64,000 nucleotides of DNA from Pseudomonas cedrina subsp. cedrina (lineage in GTDB: Bacteria > Pseudomonadota > Gammaproteobacteria > Pseudomonadales > Pseudomonadaceae): contig NZ_MNPW01000011.1 in the NCBI RefSeq assembly GCF_001983175.1, forward strand, positions 62,001 through 126,000, given 5' to 3'. Every line of letters begins with the position of its first letter. Positions within the stretch are counted from its first letter, which is position 1. The position numbers and the translations under genes are program-made. The notes under the pieces were generated by a model. The model saw only the letters and a program-made list of their open reading frames with translations. It searched no databases and was not told where the DNA came from. Of this stretch, positions 50,727 through 59,427 are shown piece after piece.

Positions 50727-52232
50727 ATGTGTGGCATCGTCGGTATCGTCGGTAAGTCGAACGTCAATCAGGCGCTGTATGACGCGCTAACCGTCCTCCA
50801 GCACCGCGGCCAGGACGCTGCCGGTATTGTGACCAGCCACGACGGCCGGTTATTCCTGCGCAAGGACAACGGGCTGGTACGTGACGTGTTCCATCAACGT
50901 CACATGCAGCGCCTGGTCGGGCACATGGGCATTGGCCATGTGCGTTACCCGACTGCCGGTAGCTCTACATCGGCCGAAGCTCAACCGTTTTACGTCAACT
51001 CGCCTTACGGCATTACTCTGGCGCACAACGGTAACCTGACCAACGTTGAACAGCTGGCCAAGGAGATTTACGAATCCGACCTGCGCCACGTCAACACCAA
51101 CTCCGACTCGGAAGTGCTGCTCAACGTGTTCGCTCACGAGCTGGCCCAGCGCGGCAAGCTGCAGCCGACCGAAGAAGATGTGTTCGCCGCCGTCACCGAC
51201 GTGCACAACCGTTGCGTGGGTGGTTATGCCGTGGTGGCCATGATCACCGGTTATGGCATCGTTGGTTTCCGTGACCCGCACGGTATTCGCCCGATCGTGT
51301 TCGGCCAGCGTCACACCGACGAAGGCGTCGAGTACATGATCGCCTCCGAAAGCGTGTCCCTGGACGTGCTGGGCTTTACCCTGATCCGCGACCTCGCGCC
51401 GGGCGAAGCGGTGTACATCACCGAAGACGGCAAGCTGCACACGCGCCAGTGCGCTGTCGCGCCGAAACTCACCCCATGCATCTTCGAACACGTCTACCTG
51501 GCGCGTCCGGATTCGATCATCGACGGGGTTTCGGTGTACAAGGCGCGCCTGCGCATGGGTGAAAAACTGGCCGATAAGATCCTGCGCGAGCGTCCCGAGC
51601 ACGATATCGACGTCGTGATCCCGATTCCCGACACCAGCCGTACCGCTGCGCTGGAACTGGCCAACCACCTGGGCGTCAAGTTCCGCGAAGGCTTCGTGAA
51701 GAACCGCTACATCGGGCGTACCTTCATCATGCCGGGCCAGGCTGCACGCAAGAAATCGGTGCGCCAGAAGCTCAACGCCATCGAGCTGGAATTTCGCGGC
51801 AAGAACGTGATGCTGGTGGATGACTCCATCGTGCGTGGCACCACCTGCAAGCAGATCATCCAGATGGCCCGCGAAGCCGGTGCGAAGAACGTGTATTTCT
51901 GTTCCGCGGCGCCTGCGGTGCGTTACCCGAACGTGTACGGTATCGACATGCCGAGCGCCCACGAGCTGATCGCTCACAACCGCTCGACCCAGGACGTTGC
52001 CGACCTGATCGGCGCTGACTGGCTGATCTACCAGGACCTGCCGGACCTGATCGAAGCGGTCGGCGGTGGCAAGATCAAGATCGACCAGTTCGACTGCGCC
52101 GTGTTCGACGGCAAGTACGTGACCGGTGATGTCGACGAGGCCTACCTGAACAAGATCGAGCAGGCGCGCAATGACTCGTCCAAGATCAAGACCCAGGCGG
52201 TCAGTGCGATCATCGATCTGTATAACAACTGA
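50727..52232 (+). CDS. purF: Amidophosphoribosyltransferase
   Basis: First enzyme of purine synthesis, 501 residues. The start at 50727 is required because the catalytic Cys must follow the initiator Met (MCGIVGIVGKSNVNQALYDA); a TTG nine bases upstream is rejected for this reason. The glutaminase domain has HRGQDAAGIVT and GIGHVRYPTAGSSTSAEAQP; the PRTase site is VMLVDDSIVRGTTCKQIIQM. A terminator follows. Confidence 0.97.
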   Translation: MCGIVGIVGKSNVNQALYDALTVLQHRGQDAAGIVTSHDGRLFLRKDNGLVRDVFHQRHMQRLVGHMGIGHVRYPTAGSSTSAEAQPFYVNSPYGITLAHNGNLTNVEQLAKEIYESDLRHVNTNSDSEVLLNVFAHELAQRGKLQPTEEDVFAAVTDVHNRCVGGYAVVAMITGYGIVGFRDPHGIRPIVFGQRHTDEGVEYMIASESVSLDVLGFTLIRDLAPGEAVYITEDGKLHTRQCAVAPKLTPCIFEHVYLARPDSIIDGVSVYKARLRMGEKLADKILRERPEHDIDVVIPIPDTSRTAALELANHLGVKFREGFVKNRYIGRTFIMPGQAARKKSVRQKLNAIELEFRGKNVMLVDDSIVRGTTCKQIIQMAREAGAKNVYFCSAAPAVRYPNVYGIDMPSAHELIAHNRSTQDVADLIGADWLIYQDLPDLIEAVGGGKIKIDQFDCAVFDGKYVTGDVDEAYLNKIEQARNDSSKIKTQAVSAIIDLYNN

Positions 52233-52239
52233 GTGACAA

Positions 52240-52261
52240 CCGGCCCTGAGGGGCCGGTTTT
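52240..52261 (+). terminator. Rho-independent terminator after purF
   Basis: CCGGCCC-TGAG-GGGCCGG-like stem followed by TTTTG, eight bases after the purF stop. Confidence 0.88.
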
Positions 52262-52297
52262 GTATCTTAAATAAAGAATTGAGTAAGGAGGGGCAGC

Positions 52298-53509
52298 ATG
52301 AGTCAGGAATGGGATGCCGGTCGGTTGGACAGCGACCTCGATGGCGTAGCTTTCGATACCCTGGCTGTGCGCGCCGGCCAGCACCGCACCCCGGAGGGTG
52401 AGCACGGTGACCCGATGTTCTTCACCTCCAGCTATGTGTTCCGCACGGCCGCCGATGCGGCTGCGCGCTTTGCCGGTGAAGTGCCGGGCAACGTCTATTC
52501 GCGCTACACCAACCCGACCGTGCGCGCGTTCGAAGAGCGTATCGCGGCGCTGGAAGGCGCCGAGCAGGCGGTCGCTACGGCGACCGGCATGGCGGCCATC
52601 CTGGCGGTGGTGATGAGTCTGTGCAGCGCCGGCGACCATGTACTGGTGTCGCGCAGCGTGTTCGGCTCGACCATCAGCCTGTTCGAGAAATACTTCAAGC
52701 GCTTTGGCATTGAAGTGGACTACGTGCCGCTGGCAGACCTGTCCGGTTGGGATGCCGCGATCAAGACCAACACCCGCTTGCTGTTCGTCGAATCGCCGTC
52801 CAACCCGTTGGCCGAGCTGGTGGATATCGCCGCGTTGGCCGAAGTGGCCCATGCCAAGGGCACTATGCTGGTGGTCGACAACTGCTTCTGCACCCCGGCG
52901 CTGCAACAACCGCTGAAGCTGGGCGCGGACATCGTCGTGCACTCGGCCACCAAGTTCATCGACGGCCAGGGTCGCTGCATGGGCGGCGTGGTCGCGGGGC
53001 GCAGCGAGCAGATGAAGGAAGTCGTTGGCTTCCTGCGCACGGCTGGCCCGACCTTGAGCCCGTTCAACGCCTGGATCTTCCTCAAGGGCCTGGAAACCCT
53101 CAGCCTGCGCATGAAAGCCCATTGCGCCAATGCCCAGGCCCTGGCCGAGTGGCTGGAGCAGCAGGACGGTATCGAGAAGGTGCATTACGCCGGCCTCAAG
53201 AGCCACCCGCAACACGCATTGGCCCAGCGCCAGCAGCGTGGTTTCGGTGCCGTGGTGAGCTTCGAAGTGAAGGGCGGCAAAGAGGGTGCCTGGCGCTTTA
53301 TCGATGCGACGCGCCTGATCTCCATCACCGCCAACCTGGGCGACAGCAAGACCACCATTACCCACCCGAGCACCACCTCCCACGGGCGCCTGGCGCCTCA
53401 GGAGCGTGAGGCGGCGGGTATTCGTGACAGCCTGATCCGCGTTGCAGTGGGCCTGGAAGACGTGGCTGACTTGCAGGCTGACCTGGCTCGCGGGCTGGCC
53501 GCCTTGTGA
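52298..53509 (+). CDS. metZ: O-succinylhomoserine sulfhydrylase
   Basis: PLP enzyme of 403 residues that makes homocysteine directly from O-succinylhomoserine and sulfide, the Pseudomonas route to methionine. FDTLAVRAGQHRTPEGEHGD is the typical N-terminus; the PLP Lys is in VVHSATKFIDGQGRCMGGVV; TTITHPSTTSHGRLAPQERE is the Cys/Met-metabolism C-terminal signature. TAAGGAGGGG precedes the ATG. The stop overlaps the next start. Confidence 0.95.
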   Translation: MSQEWDAGRLDSDLDGVAFDTLAVRAGQHRTPEGEHGDPMFFTSSYVFRTAADAAARFAGEVPGNVYSRYTNPTVRAFEERIAALEGAEQAVATATGMAAILAVVMSLCSAGDHVLVSRSVFGSTISLFEKYFKRFGIEVDYVPLADLSGWDAAIKTNTRLLFVESPSNPLAELVDIAALAEVAHAKGTMLVVDNCFCTPALQQPLKLGADIVVHSATKFIDGQGRCMGGVVAGRSEQMKEVVGFLRTAGPTLSPFNAWIFLKGLETLSLRMKAHCANAQALAEWLEQQDGIEKVHYAGLKSHPQHALAQRQQRGFGAVVSFEVKGGKEGAWRFIDATRLISITANLGDSKTTITHPSTTSHGRLAPQEREAAGIRDSLIRVAVGLEDVADLQADLARGLAAL

Positions 53510-54285
53510 TCGAGTGGTCCATGGAAGCCGCGGCAGCCAGTAACGGGCGTGTCGCGCTGGTGACCGGCGCGGCGCGGGGCATTGGCCTCGGGATCGCGGC
53601 GTGGCTGATCAGCGAAGGCTGGCAGGTGGTGTTGACCGACCTGGACCGCGAGCGCGGCGCCAAGGTGTCCAAGGTGCTGGGCGAAAACGCCTGGTTTATC
53701 ACCATGGACGTGGCCGACGAGAAACAAGTGGCTCAAGGTGTCGCCGAGGTATTGGGGCAGTTTGGCCGCCTCGACGCCTTGGTGTGCAATGCGGCGGTGG
53801 CCGACCCGCATAACATCACCCTGGAAAGTCTGGACCTGGCTTACTGGAACCGGGTGATGGCGGTAAATCTCAGCGGGCCGATGTTATTGGCCAAGCACTG
53901 CGCGCCGTACCTGCGTGCTCATGGTGGTGCCATCGTCAACCTGGCGTCGACCCGGGCACGCCAGTCGGAGCCGGACACCGAAGCCTATGCGGCGAGCAAA
54001 GGTGGCTTGCTGGCCCTCACGCATGCCTTGGCGATGAGTCTTGGGCCCGAAGTGCGGGTCAATGCCGTCAGCCCCGGCTGGATCGACGCACGTGATCCTG
54101 CAGCCCGTCGCGCCGAGCCGTTGAGCGACACCGATCATGCCCAGCATCCGGCAGGCAGGGTAGGTACCGTGGAGGACGTGGCGGCGATGGTGGCGTGGCT
54201 GCTGTCGCGCCAGGCGGGGTTTGTCACCGGGCAGGAGTTTGTCGTGGACGGCGGCATGAGCAAGAAGATGATTTACAGCGAGTAG
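53506..54285 (+). CDS. Short-chain dehydrogenase/reductase (SDR) following metZ
   Basis: A 259-residue classical SDR. The NAD(P) site is VALVTGAARGIGLGIAAWLI near residue 17, the NAG-type motif is VCNAAVADPHN, and the catalytic Ser and Tyr-x-x-x-Lys are in VNLASTRARQSEPDTEAY and YAASKGGLLALTHALAM. The C-terminal GFVTGQEFVVDGGMSKK is typical. The GTG at 53506 overlaps the metZ stop (GTGA); ATG 53521 is an alternative start. The substrate is unknown; the metZ-SDR order is conserved in Pseudomonas. Confidence 0.88.
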   Translation: MIEWSMEAAAASNGRVALVTGAARGIGLGIAAWLISEGWQVVLTDLDRERGAKVSKVLGENAWFITMDVADEKQVAQGVAEVLGQFGRLDALVCNAAVADPHNITLESLDLAYWNRVMAVNLSGPMLLAKHCAPYLRAHGGAIVNLASTRARQSEPDTEAYAASKGGLLALTHALAMSLGPEVRVNAVSPGWIDARDPAARRAEPLSDTDHAQHPAGRVGTVEDVAAMVAWLLSRQAGFVTGQEFVVDGGMSKKMIYSE

Positions 54286-54342
54286 GGCAGGGAGCGGTGC
54301 CGAAGCAATTTTGTCTTTTTCAGAAAAACTTCAAGCGGGCTA

Positions 54343-54371
54343 TTGACTTAGGTCCGGTACCTGCGTAAATT
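54343..54371 (+). promoter_or_regulatory. Sigma-70 promoter of the tRNA-Val/Asp cluster
   Basis: TTGACT (54343-54348), 17 bases, TAAATT (54366-54371), then 21 bases to tRNA-Val. Confidence 0.8.
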
Positions 54372-54392
54372 TCGCGGCCTCAACGAAGCAAA

Positions 54393-54468
54393 GGGTGATT
54401 AGCTCAGCTGGGAGAGCATCTGCCTTACAAGCAGAGGGTCGGCGGTTCGATCCCGTCATCACCCACCA
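54393..54468 (+). tRNA. tRNA-Val (TAC)
   Basis: 76 bases with encoded CCA. Acceptor GGGTGAT pairs with ATCACCC; the anticodon loop CTTACAA gives TAC; T-loop GGTTCGATCC. Confidence 0.96.
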
Positions 54469-54523
54469 CTTCTTGAGAGTTTTGCCTCAGGGCAAGACGC
54501 AACGTTAAAGGTTGCACCGACGC

Positions 54524-54600
54524 GCAGCGGTAGTTCAGTCGGTTAGAATACCGGCCTGTCACGCCGGGGGTCGCGGGTTCGAGTCCCGTCCGCTGCGCCA
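54524..54600 (+). tRNA. tRNA-Asp (GTC), copy 1
   Basis: 77 bases with encoded CCA. Acceptor GCAGCGG pairs with CCGCTGC; the anticodon loop CTGTCAC gives GTC. Identical to the copy at 54704. Confidence 0.96.
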
Positions 54601-54703
54601 TATTTCCAGGTTCGATTTTTCGGGCTTGAGATCGAACAGCAAAAGCTGATCGATCAGATGTTCAAGACGGTTGAGAGTTTAGGCTCAGCCGGTCAAGCGA
54701 TAC

Positions 54704-54780
54704 GCAGCGGTAGTTCAGTCGGTTAGAATACCGGCCTGTCACGCCGGGGGTCGCGGGTTCGAGTCCCGTCCGCTGCGCCA
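54704..54780 (+). tRNA. tRNA-Asp (GTC), copy 2
   Basis: Identical to copy 1, 180 bases downstream. The spacers are not clearly similar, so the duplication is either older or limited to the gene. Confidence 0.96.
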
Positions 54781-54852
54781 TATCTGCCTCAAGGCCCGCT
54801 GAACGCCTTGAAGCACAAAGAAAGCCATTGGCTACTTTGATCCGATAGCAAA

Positions 54853-54880
54853 TACCCTGGTCGAGAGACCGGGGTTTTTT
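54853..54880 (+). terminator. Rho-independent terminator of the tRNA-Val/Asp cluster
   Basis: CCCTGGT-CGAG-AGACCGGGG-like stem followed by TTTTTTG, about 73 bases after the last tRNA. Confidence 0.85.
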
Positions 54881-54916
54881 GTGTCCGCGATTTGAGTACA
54901 AATCAGGCGCGGTCAA

Positions 54917-54999
54917 TGTGGGAGCTGGCTTGCCTGCGATAGCATCGACGCGGTCTCATTGGGATTCGCGTCTGCGCATCGTAGGCAAGCCCTTGCACC
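54917..54999. repeat. Degenerate REP doublet
   Basis: The left arm TGTGGGAGCTGGCTTGCCTG is intact, but the right partner (GCATCGTAGGCAAGCCCTTG) matches only its inner half, so this copy has decayed. Confidence 0.6.
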
Positions 55000-55000
55000 A

Positions 55001-56284
55001 TCAGAACCCGAGTTTATCCCGCAACCCGTAATACCAGGCGCCCAGCGCCGCAAACGGCGTACGCAGCATTTGTCCACCCGGGAACGGGTAGTGCGGCAGG
55101 TCGGCAAACGCATCAAAGCGTTCCGCCTGCCCTCTGAGCGCCTCCGCCAGTACCTTGCCCGCCAAGTGCGTATACGTCACGCCATGGCCGCTGCAGCCTT
55201 GCGAATAGTAGATGTTGTCGCCCAGACGGCCCACTTGCGGCAAGCGCGACAGGGTCAGCAGGAAATTGCCAGTCCAGGCGTAGTCAATCTTCACGTCCTT
55301 GAGCTGCGGGAAAGCCTTGAGCATTTTCGGGCGGATGATCGCCTCGATGTTCGCCGGGTCGCGCGCGCCGTACACCACGCCACCGCCGAAGATCAGGCGC
55401 TTGTCGCGGGTGAGGCGGTAGTAGTCGAGCAGGTAATTACAATCCTCGACGCAGTAATCCTGCGGCAGCAGTGTCTTCGCCAGCTCATCGCCCAGGGGCG
55501 CCGTCGTGATCACTTGCGTGCCGCAGGGCATCGACTTGGCCGCCAGCTCTGGCACCAGGTTGCCCAGGTACGCATTGCCCGCGACGATGATGAACTTGGC
55601 CCTGACCCGGCCCTCGGCGGTGTGCACCACCGGGTTGGCGCCGCGCTCGATACGCACCGCCGCCGATTGCTCGTAGATCGTACCGCCCAGGGATTCCACG
55701 GCTGCCGCTTCGCCGAGCGCCAGGTTAAGCGGGTGGATATGCCCGCCGCTCATGTCCAGCAAGCCGCCGACGTAATTGTCGCAGGCAACCACCTCGCGAA
55801 TACGGCGTTCGTCCAGCAACTCCAGCTGCGTATGGCCGTAGCGTTCCCACAGGCGTTTCTGCGATTCCAGGTGGCCCATGTGCTTGCTGTTGAGGGCGGC
55901 GAATACACCGCCGTCCTTCAAGTCGCACTGGATCTGATACTTGGCCACTCGCTCGCGAATGATCCGGCCGCCTTCAAATGCCATCTGCCCCAATAATTGC
56001 GCCTGCTGGGGGCCGACACTGCGCTCGATCACATCGATATCACGGCTGTAGCTATTGACGATCTGCCCGCCATTGCGGCCCGAGGCGCCAAACCCCACCT
56101 TGGCGGCCTCCAGTACCGTCACGCGAAAACCGTTCTCCAGCAGGAACAGCGCGCTGGAGAGACCGGTATAACCGGCGCCTATCACGCACACGTCGGTTTC
56201 AACCTCGCCTTGCAACACCGGCCGAGGTGGAACGGCATTCGCGGAAGCGGCGTAATACGACTGGGGGTAGGGGGTGTTCGCCAT
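55001..56284 (-). CDS. FAD-dependent oxidoreductase, gamma-glutamylputrescine oxidase (PuuB)-like
   Basis: A 427-residue DAO-family flavoprotein. The FAD dinucleotide site is VCVIGAGYTGLSSALFLLEN near residues 32-51, followed by VGFGASGRNGGQIVNSYSRD, and SQGCSGHGVTYTHLAGKVLA near the end. Length, the YPQSYYAASA start and these motifs fit the PuuB group, which oxidises gamma-glutamyl-polyamines or related amines. It stands alone, so the substrate is inferred from the family. The ATG at 56284 has AGAGGT upstream. Confidence 0.85.
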   Translation of the reverse strand: MANTPYPQSYYAASANAVPPRPVLQGEVETDVCVIGAGYTGLSSALFLLENGFRVTVLEAAKVGFGASGRNGGQIVNSYSRDIDVIERSVGPQQAQLLGQMAFEGGRIIRERVAKYQIQCDLKDGGVFAALNSKHMGHLESQKRLWERYGHTQLELLDERRIREVVACDNYVGGLLDMSGGHIHPLNLALGEAAAVESLGGTIYEQSAAVRIERGANPVVHTAEGRVRAKFIIVAGNAYLGNLVPELAAKSMPCGTQVITTAPLGDELAKTLLPQDYCVEDCNYLLDYYRLTRDKRLIFGGGVVYGARDPANIEAIIRPKMLKAFPQLKDVKIDYAWTGNFLLTLSRLPQVGRLGDNIYYSQGCSGHGVTYTHLAGKVLAEALRGQAERFDAFADLPHYPFPGGQMLRTPFAALGAWYYGLRDKLGF

Positions 56285-56427
56285 CCTGGAACCTCTGTTT
56301 TATATTTTTTACGAGTGCGCCGATCCTACCTGAGTTGAAAATTGCCTGCCAGCCGCCCGAAATCCACGGGCCCTCCCCACGCAAATAAAAAATTCGCATA
56401 TTCATAGGGTTAGCTGCAAAAAAGATG

Positions 56428-56455
56428 TTGACACCCCTTCGGAATTCCGTAGAAT
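56428..56455 (+). promoter_or_regulatory. Sigma-70 promoter of tRNA-Val (GAC)
   Basis: TTGACA (56428-56433), 16 bases, TAGAAT (56450-56455), 13 bases before the tRNA. Confidence 0.8.
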
Positions 56456-56468
56456 GCCGCCTCACAGC

Positions 56469-56545
56469 AGGCACGTAGCTCAGTTGGTTAGAGCACCACC
56501 TTGACATGGTGGGGGTCGTTGGTTCGAGTCCAATCGCGCCTACCA
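56469..56545 (+). tRNA. tRNA-Val (GAC)
   Basis: 77 bases with encoded CCA. The anticodon loop TTGACAT gives GAC. The acceptor stem AGGCACG / CGCGCCT has one A-C mismatch at pair 5-68; all other pairs are canonical. Confidence 0.94.
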
Positions 56546-56576
56546 AACAAAATCCGCTCTGCTGGGCGGTCTAGAA

Positions 56577-56605
56577 GGGCTCACCGAAAGGTGGGCCCTT
56601 TTTTG
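56577..56605 (+). terminator. Rho-independent terminator after tRNA-Val (GAC)
   Basis: GGGCTCACC-GAAA-GGTGGGCCC followed by TTTTTTG. Confidence 0.9.
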
Positions 56606-56674
56606 TTACCTGCGATTTGCAAAACTTTTGCAAATCGCTCATTTGGTAAATAGCGCCGATCCCAAGGGGAAGCT

Positions 56675-56860
56675 TCAGCCCCCGCCGCCAAAAAATACCT
56701 GCAGCAGCACCCATTCAACCACCGCCACCAACAGCAAGAACATGACGAACCCAAATGAGAACACACGTTTTCGCCGGGGTGGGGTGTAGTCGCTGGCGAC
56801 CTCCAGAAACCTGAGTACCACGTCGATCAGCTTCCAGATCAGCTCGAAAAATTCGCTCAT
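56675..56860 (-). CDS. Small membrane protein, unknown function (61 aa)
   Basis: A 61-residue protein: amphipathic N-terminus MSEFFELIWKLIDVVLRFLE, a basic PPRRKR stretch and a hydrophobic helix (FSFGFVMFLLLVAVVEWVLL) ending in Gly-rich FFGGGG. The start lies 9 bases downstream of the DUF4410 stop on the same strand, so the two are probably one operon. No function can be given. Confidence 0.65.
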   Translation of the reverse strand: MSEFFELIWKLIDVVLRFLEVASDYTPPRRKRVFSFGFVMFLLLVAVVEWVLLQVFFGGGG

Positions 56861-56869
56861 CAGAACGAT

Positions 56870-57415
56870 TTACTTGGCTTTGGCGCTCTTGATATCGCTG
56901 ATCATCTGCTTGGCAATCGCCTGCACCTGTTTCTGCGTCATGGCCGAGGCAATGCCTTCCCAGGCGGACGATGAGGTGTCGTAGGTGCGCGAGCCAAGCG
57001 GTGCGCCGGATTTGAGGTCGGAGTAGTCGGCGCGGGAGAACACCCAGGCATTACCGACCAGCGCGCCGGCCACGTACCGCGAGCCTGGCTCGATGTAGCG
57101 GAACTTGCTGACGTTGATGCTGATGCCCACGCCGTCTTCACCGCTTGGGTTCACTGCGGGACTTTCCGTGACGTTGAAGCCCGCTTGGCGCGCTTCGACC
57201 TGGAGCGCGTTGTTCCAGTCGCGCTTGAGCAGGTTCCAATCCGGATTCTGCTCCACCTGTCCTTCGCCTTTGATGCTGACCACCAGGTTGTGTTTGGCTG
57301 AGTCCGGGATGGCCAGCGCGGCGCTGCCCCCGCTTTTTACCTTGGCGGCGCAGCCACCGAGCATGGACAAAGCAACGGCGCAGGAGAGAGCGATCAGGAC
57401 CTTTTGGGTTTTCAT
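56870..57415 (-). CDS. DUF4410-type outer-membrane lipoprotein
   Basis: A 181-residue protein with a lipoprotein signal peptide (MKTQKVLIALSCAVALSMLG, lipobox LGGC at residues 19-22). The mature part has HNLVVSIKGEGQVEQNP and a repeated beta-strand pattern ending in KQMISDIKSAK, resembling DUF4410. Its role is unknown, probably envelope-related. A small membrane protein gene follows on the same strand. Confidence 0.8.
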   Translation of the reverse strand: MKTQKVLIALSCAVALSMLGGCAAKVKSGGSAALAIPDSAKHNLVVSIKGEGQVEQNPDWNLLKRDWNNALQVEARQAGFNVTESPAVNPSGEDGVGISINVSKFRYIEPGSRYVAGALVGNAWVFSRADYSDLKSGAPLGSRTYDTSSSAWEGIASAMTQKQVQAIAKQMISDIKSAKAK

Positions 57416-57690
57416 TGAATTTCCATATCCACAACAGTATTGAAGGAGGCGTGCTCAAGTCACCCGCGCACGCCTGATAAACGGGCGGCACTAAGATGCG
57501 TGAATCCCCTTTGATCTGTCCACATCTTGTTACGTGCGCACAGTGCAATCGCCGACAAAATTTATTGGTTCGCAGCAACAATTTTTCTTGTTGGACACCT
57601 CCCGCCCCCAGGCAGCAAAGTTGCCGCCACTGACGCTCGACCTTTCGGGTCAACAATAAAAAACCGAGCCGACTGCACGCCACTTCCTGC

Positions 57691-57709
57691 TGTGAACCCT
57701 TTGTTCACA
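57691..57709. promoter_or_regulatory. Perfect palindrome upstream of the DUF969-DUF979-pcp operon
   Basis: TGTGAAC-CCTTT-GTTCACA, flanked by a direct repeat CCTGCTGT (57687 and 57711). It lies 47 bases before the DUF969 start and is a likely repressor operator. The half-sites resemble Crp/Vfr (TGTGA..TCACA) but the spacing is 9, not 6. Confidence 0.55.
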
Positions 57710-57755
57710 TCCTGCTGTAATGGCGCCGCAGCGCGCACTAAAGGACCTCACCGCC

Positions 57756-58472
57756 ATGCAAACTGTTGTGAACTTATGGCCGTTGATCGGCGTACTCGTG
57801 ATCGTGGTTGGCTTTGTTCTACGCATCAACCCTTTGTTGGTGGTCACCGCCGCCGCTATCGCCACCGGATTCGCCGCTCATTTTTCCTTGGAAAAAATCC
57901 TCGCCACCATGGGCGATGGTTTCCTTCAGACCCGTGCCCTGCAATTGATCTTGTTGTTGCCCCTCGCGGTCATCGGCCTGCTGGAACGCCATGGGCTGCG
58001 CCTGCATGCGCAGAACTGGATCGCACGGTTCGAGCGCGCCACGGTCGGGCGCTTGTTGATCATGTATCTGTTTGTGCGCGAGTCCACGGCCGCCATGGGC
58101 TTGACCAGCCTGGGCGGGCACCCGCAGATGGTGCGCCCGCTGCTGGCACCGATGGCTGAGGGCGCTGCGGAAAAACGCTACGGCAAACTGCCGGACAAGT
58201 TGCGCCATAAAGTATTGGCCATGTGCGCCGCGACGGATAACGTCGGTCTGTTTTTTGGTGAAGATATCTTCGTGGCCTTTGGTGCGATCGCATTGATGCA
58301 CACCTTCCTGCTTGGCTCGGGGATTGATGTGGAACCGCTGCACATTGCGGTGTGGGGGATTCCGACGGCAATTTGCGCGTTTATCATTCATGCGATCCGC
58401 CTGCATCGATTTGACCGAAGACTCACCCGCGAGATGACGCCTGCCGCCGCCCGTGGGGAGATCGCGCAATGA
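57756..58472 (+). CDS. DUF969 membrane protein, half of a predicted 5-oxoproline transporter
   Basis: A 238-residue inner-membrane protein with about six helices. NLWPLIGVLVIVVGFVLRIN and the loop RESTAAMGLTSLGGHPQMVR are DUF969 hallmarks. DUF969 and DUF979 occur together and are commonly linked to pyrrolidone-carboxylate peptidase, as here, so the pair is thought to be a two-component permease for 5-oxoproline or pyroglutamyl peptides. The start at 57756 (MQTVVNLW) has AAGGA upstream. It overlaps the DUF979 gene (ATGA). Confidence 0.9.
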   Translation: MQTVVNLWPLIGVLVIVVGFVLRINPLLVVTAAAIATGFAAHFSLEKILATMGDGFLQTRALQLILLLPLAVIGLLERHGLRLHAQNWIARFERATVGRLLIMYLFVRESTAAMGLTSLGGHPQMVRPLLAPMAEGAAEKRYGKLPDKLRHKVLAMCAATDNVGLFFGEDIFVAFGAIALMHTFLLGSGIDVEPLHIAVWGIPTAICAFIIHAIRLHRFDRRLTREMTPAAARGEIAQ

Positions 58473-59419
58473 TCATTTCGATTCAATACCTGTACTGGCT
58501 GGCCGGGGTCCTGCTGCTGATCACCGCGGGCATGATCTTGCTGGACCGAACCCATCCCAAGCGCTGGTCGAGTGCACTGTTCTGGCTGTTGTTCGCCATT
58601 CCGTTCCTGATCGGTGAGCGGCTGCCGTCGGTGGCCATTGGGGCTGGCCTCGTGGTGATGGCATTGATCGCCGGTATGGGCGGTGTCGGTCGTGGCAAGC
58701 ATGCCGAGCTGCATGACAAGGATTCCCGTGCCAGTGCCGGTCGGCTGGGCCATAAGTTGTTTATCCCGGCGTTGGCCATTCCCTTGGCTACCGTGATCGG
58801 CTCGGTATTGCTCAAGCACACCGAGATCGGCGGCGTACCGCTGCTGGACCCGAAGAACACCACCTTTGTCTCCCTTGGTATCGGCTGCCTGATCGCCCTG
58901 GGCCTGGCCTGTTGGCTGACCCGTGACACGCCGGTACAAGCCTTGCGCGAATCCCGTCGCCTTACCGAAGCCCTGGGCTGGGCCATGGTGCTTCCGCAGA
59001 TGCTGGCAATGCTTGGCTTGTTGTTTAACGAAGCCGGGGTCGGCACGGCCGTTGCCCATGTCACTACCACCTATATCAACCTGGATTTCAAGTTGGTGGC
59101 GGTGATGGTCTATGTGCTGGGCATGGCGCTCTTTACCGTGATCATGGGGAACGGTTTCGCGGCGTTCCCGGTGATGACCGGCGGCGTCGGCGTGCCGGTG
59201 CTGGTGGGTATCTACGGCGGCAACCCGGCGGTAATGGCGGCGATCGGCATGTTCTCGGGCTACTGCGGGACCTTGATGACCCCGATGGCTGCCAACTTCA
59301 ATATCGTGCCGGCGGCGTTGCTGGAGCTGCCGGACAAAAACGCAGTGATCAAGGCCCAACTGCCGACGGCTTTGATGATGCTGGTGGTTAATATTGTCCT
59401 GCTTTACCTGTTGATGTGA
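58469..59419 (+). CDS. DUF979 membrane protein, partner of DUF969
   Basis: A 316-residue inner-membrane protein with about nine helices. IISIQYLYWLAGVLLLITAG at the N-terminus and GYCGTLMTPMAANFNIVPAA near the end are DUF979 features. It overlaps the DUF969 gene by four bases and is followed 9 bases later by pcp. The pairing supports one transport unit feeding the peptidase; the substrate is inferred. Confidence 0.9.
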   Translation: MIISIQYLYWLAGVLLLITAGMILLDRTHPKRWSSALFWLLFAIPFLIGERLPSVAIGAGLVVMALIAGMGGVGRGKHAELHDKDSRASAGRLGHKLFIPALAIPLATVIGSVLLKHTEIGGVPLLDPKNTTFVSLGIGCLIALGLACWLTRDTPVQALRESRRLTEALGWAMVLPQMLAMLGLLFNEAGVGTAVAHVTTTYINLDFKLVAVMVYVLGMALFTVIMGNGFAAFPVMTGGVGVPVLVGIYGGNPAVMAAIGMFSGYCGTLMTPMAANFNIVPAALLELPDKNAVIKAQLPTALMMLVVNIVLLYLLM

Positions 59420-59427
59420 GGCCGAGA

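Noticed and set aside
57691..57709. TGTGA...TCACA as a Vfr/CRP site.
   Set aside because: The half-sites are separated by 9 bases instead of 6; more likely an operator for another regulator.
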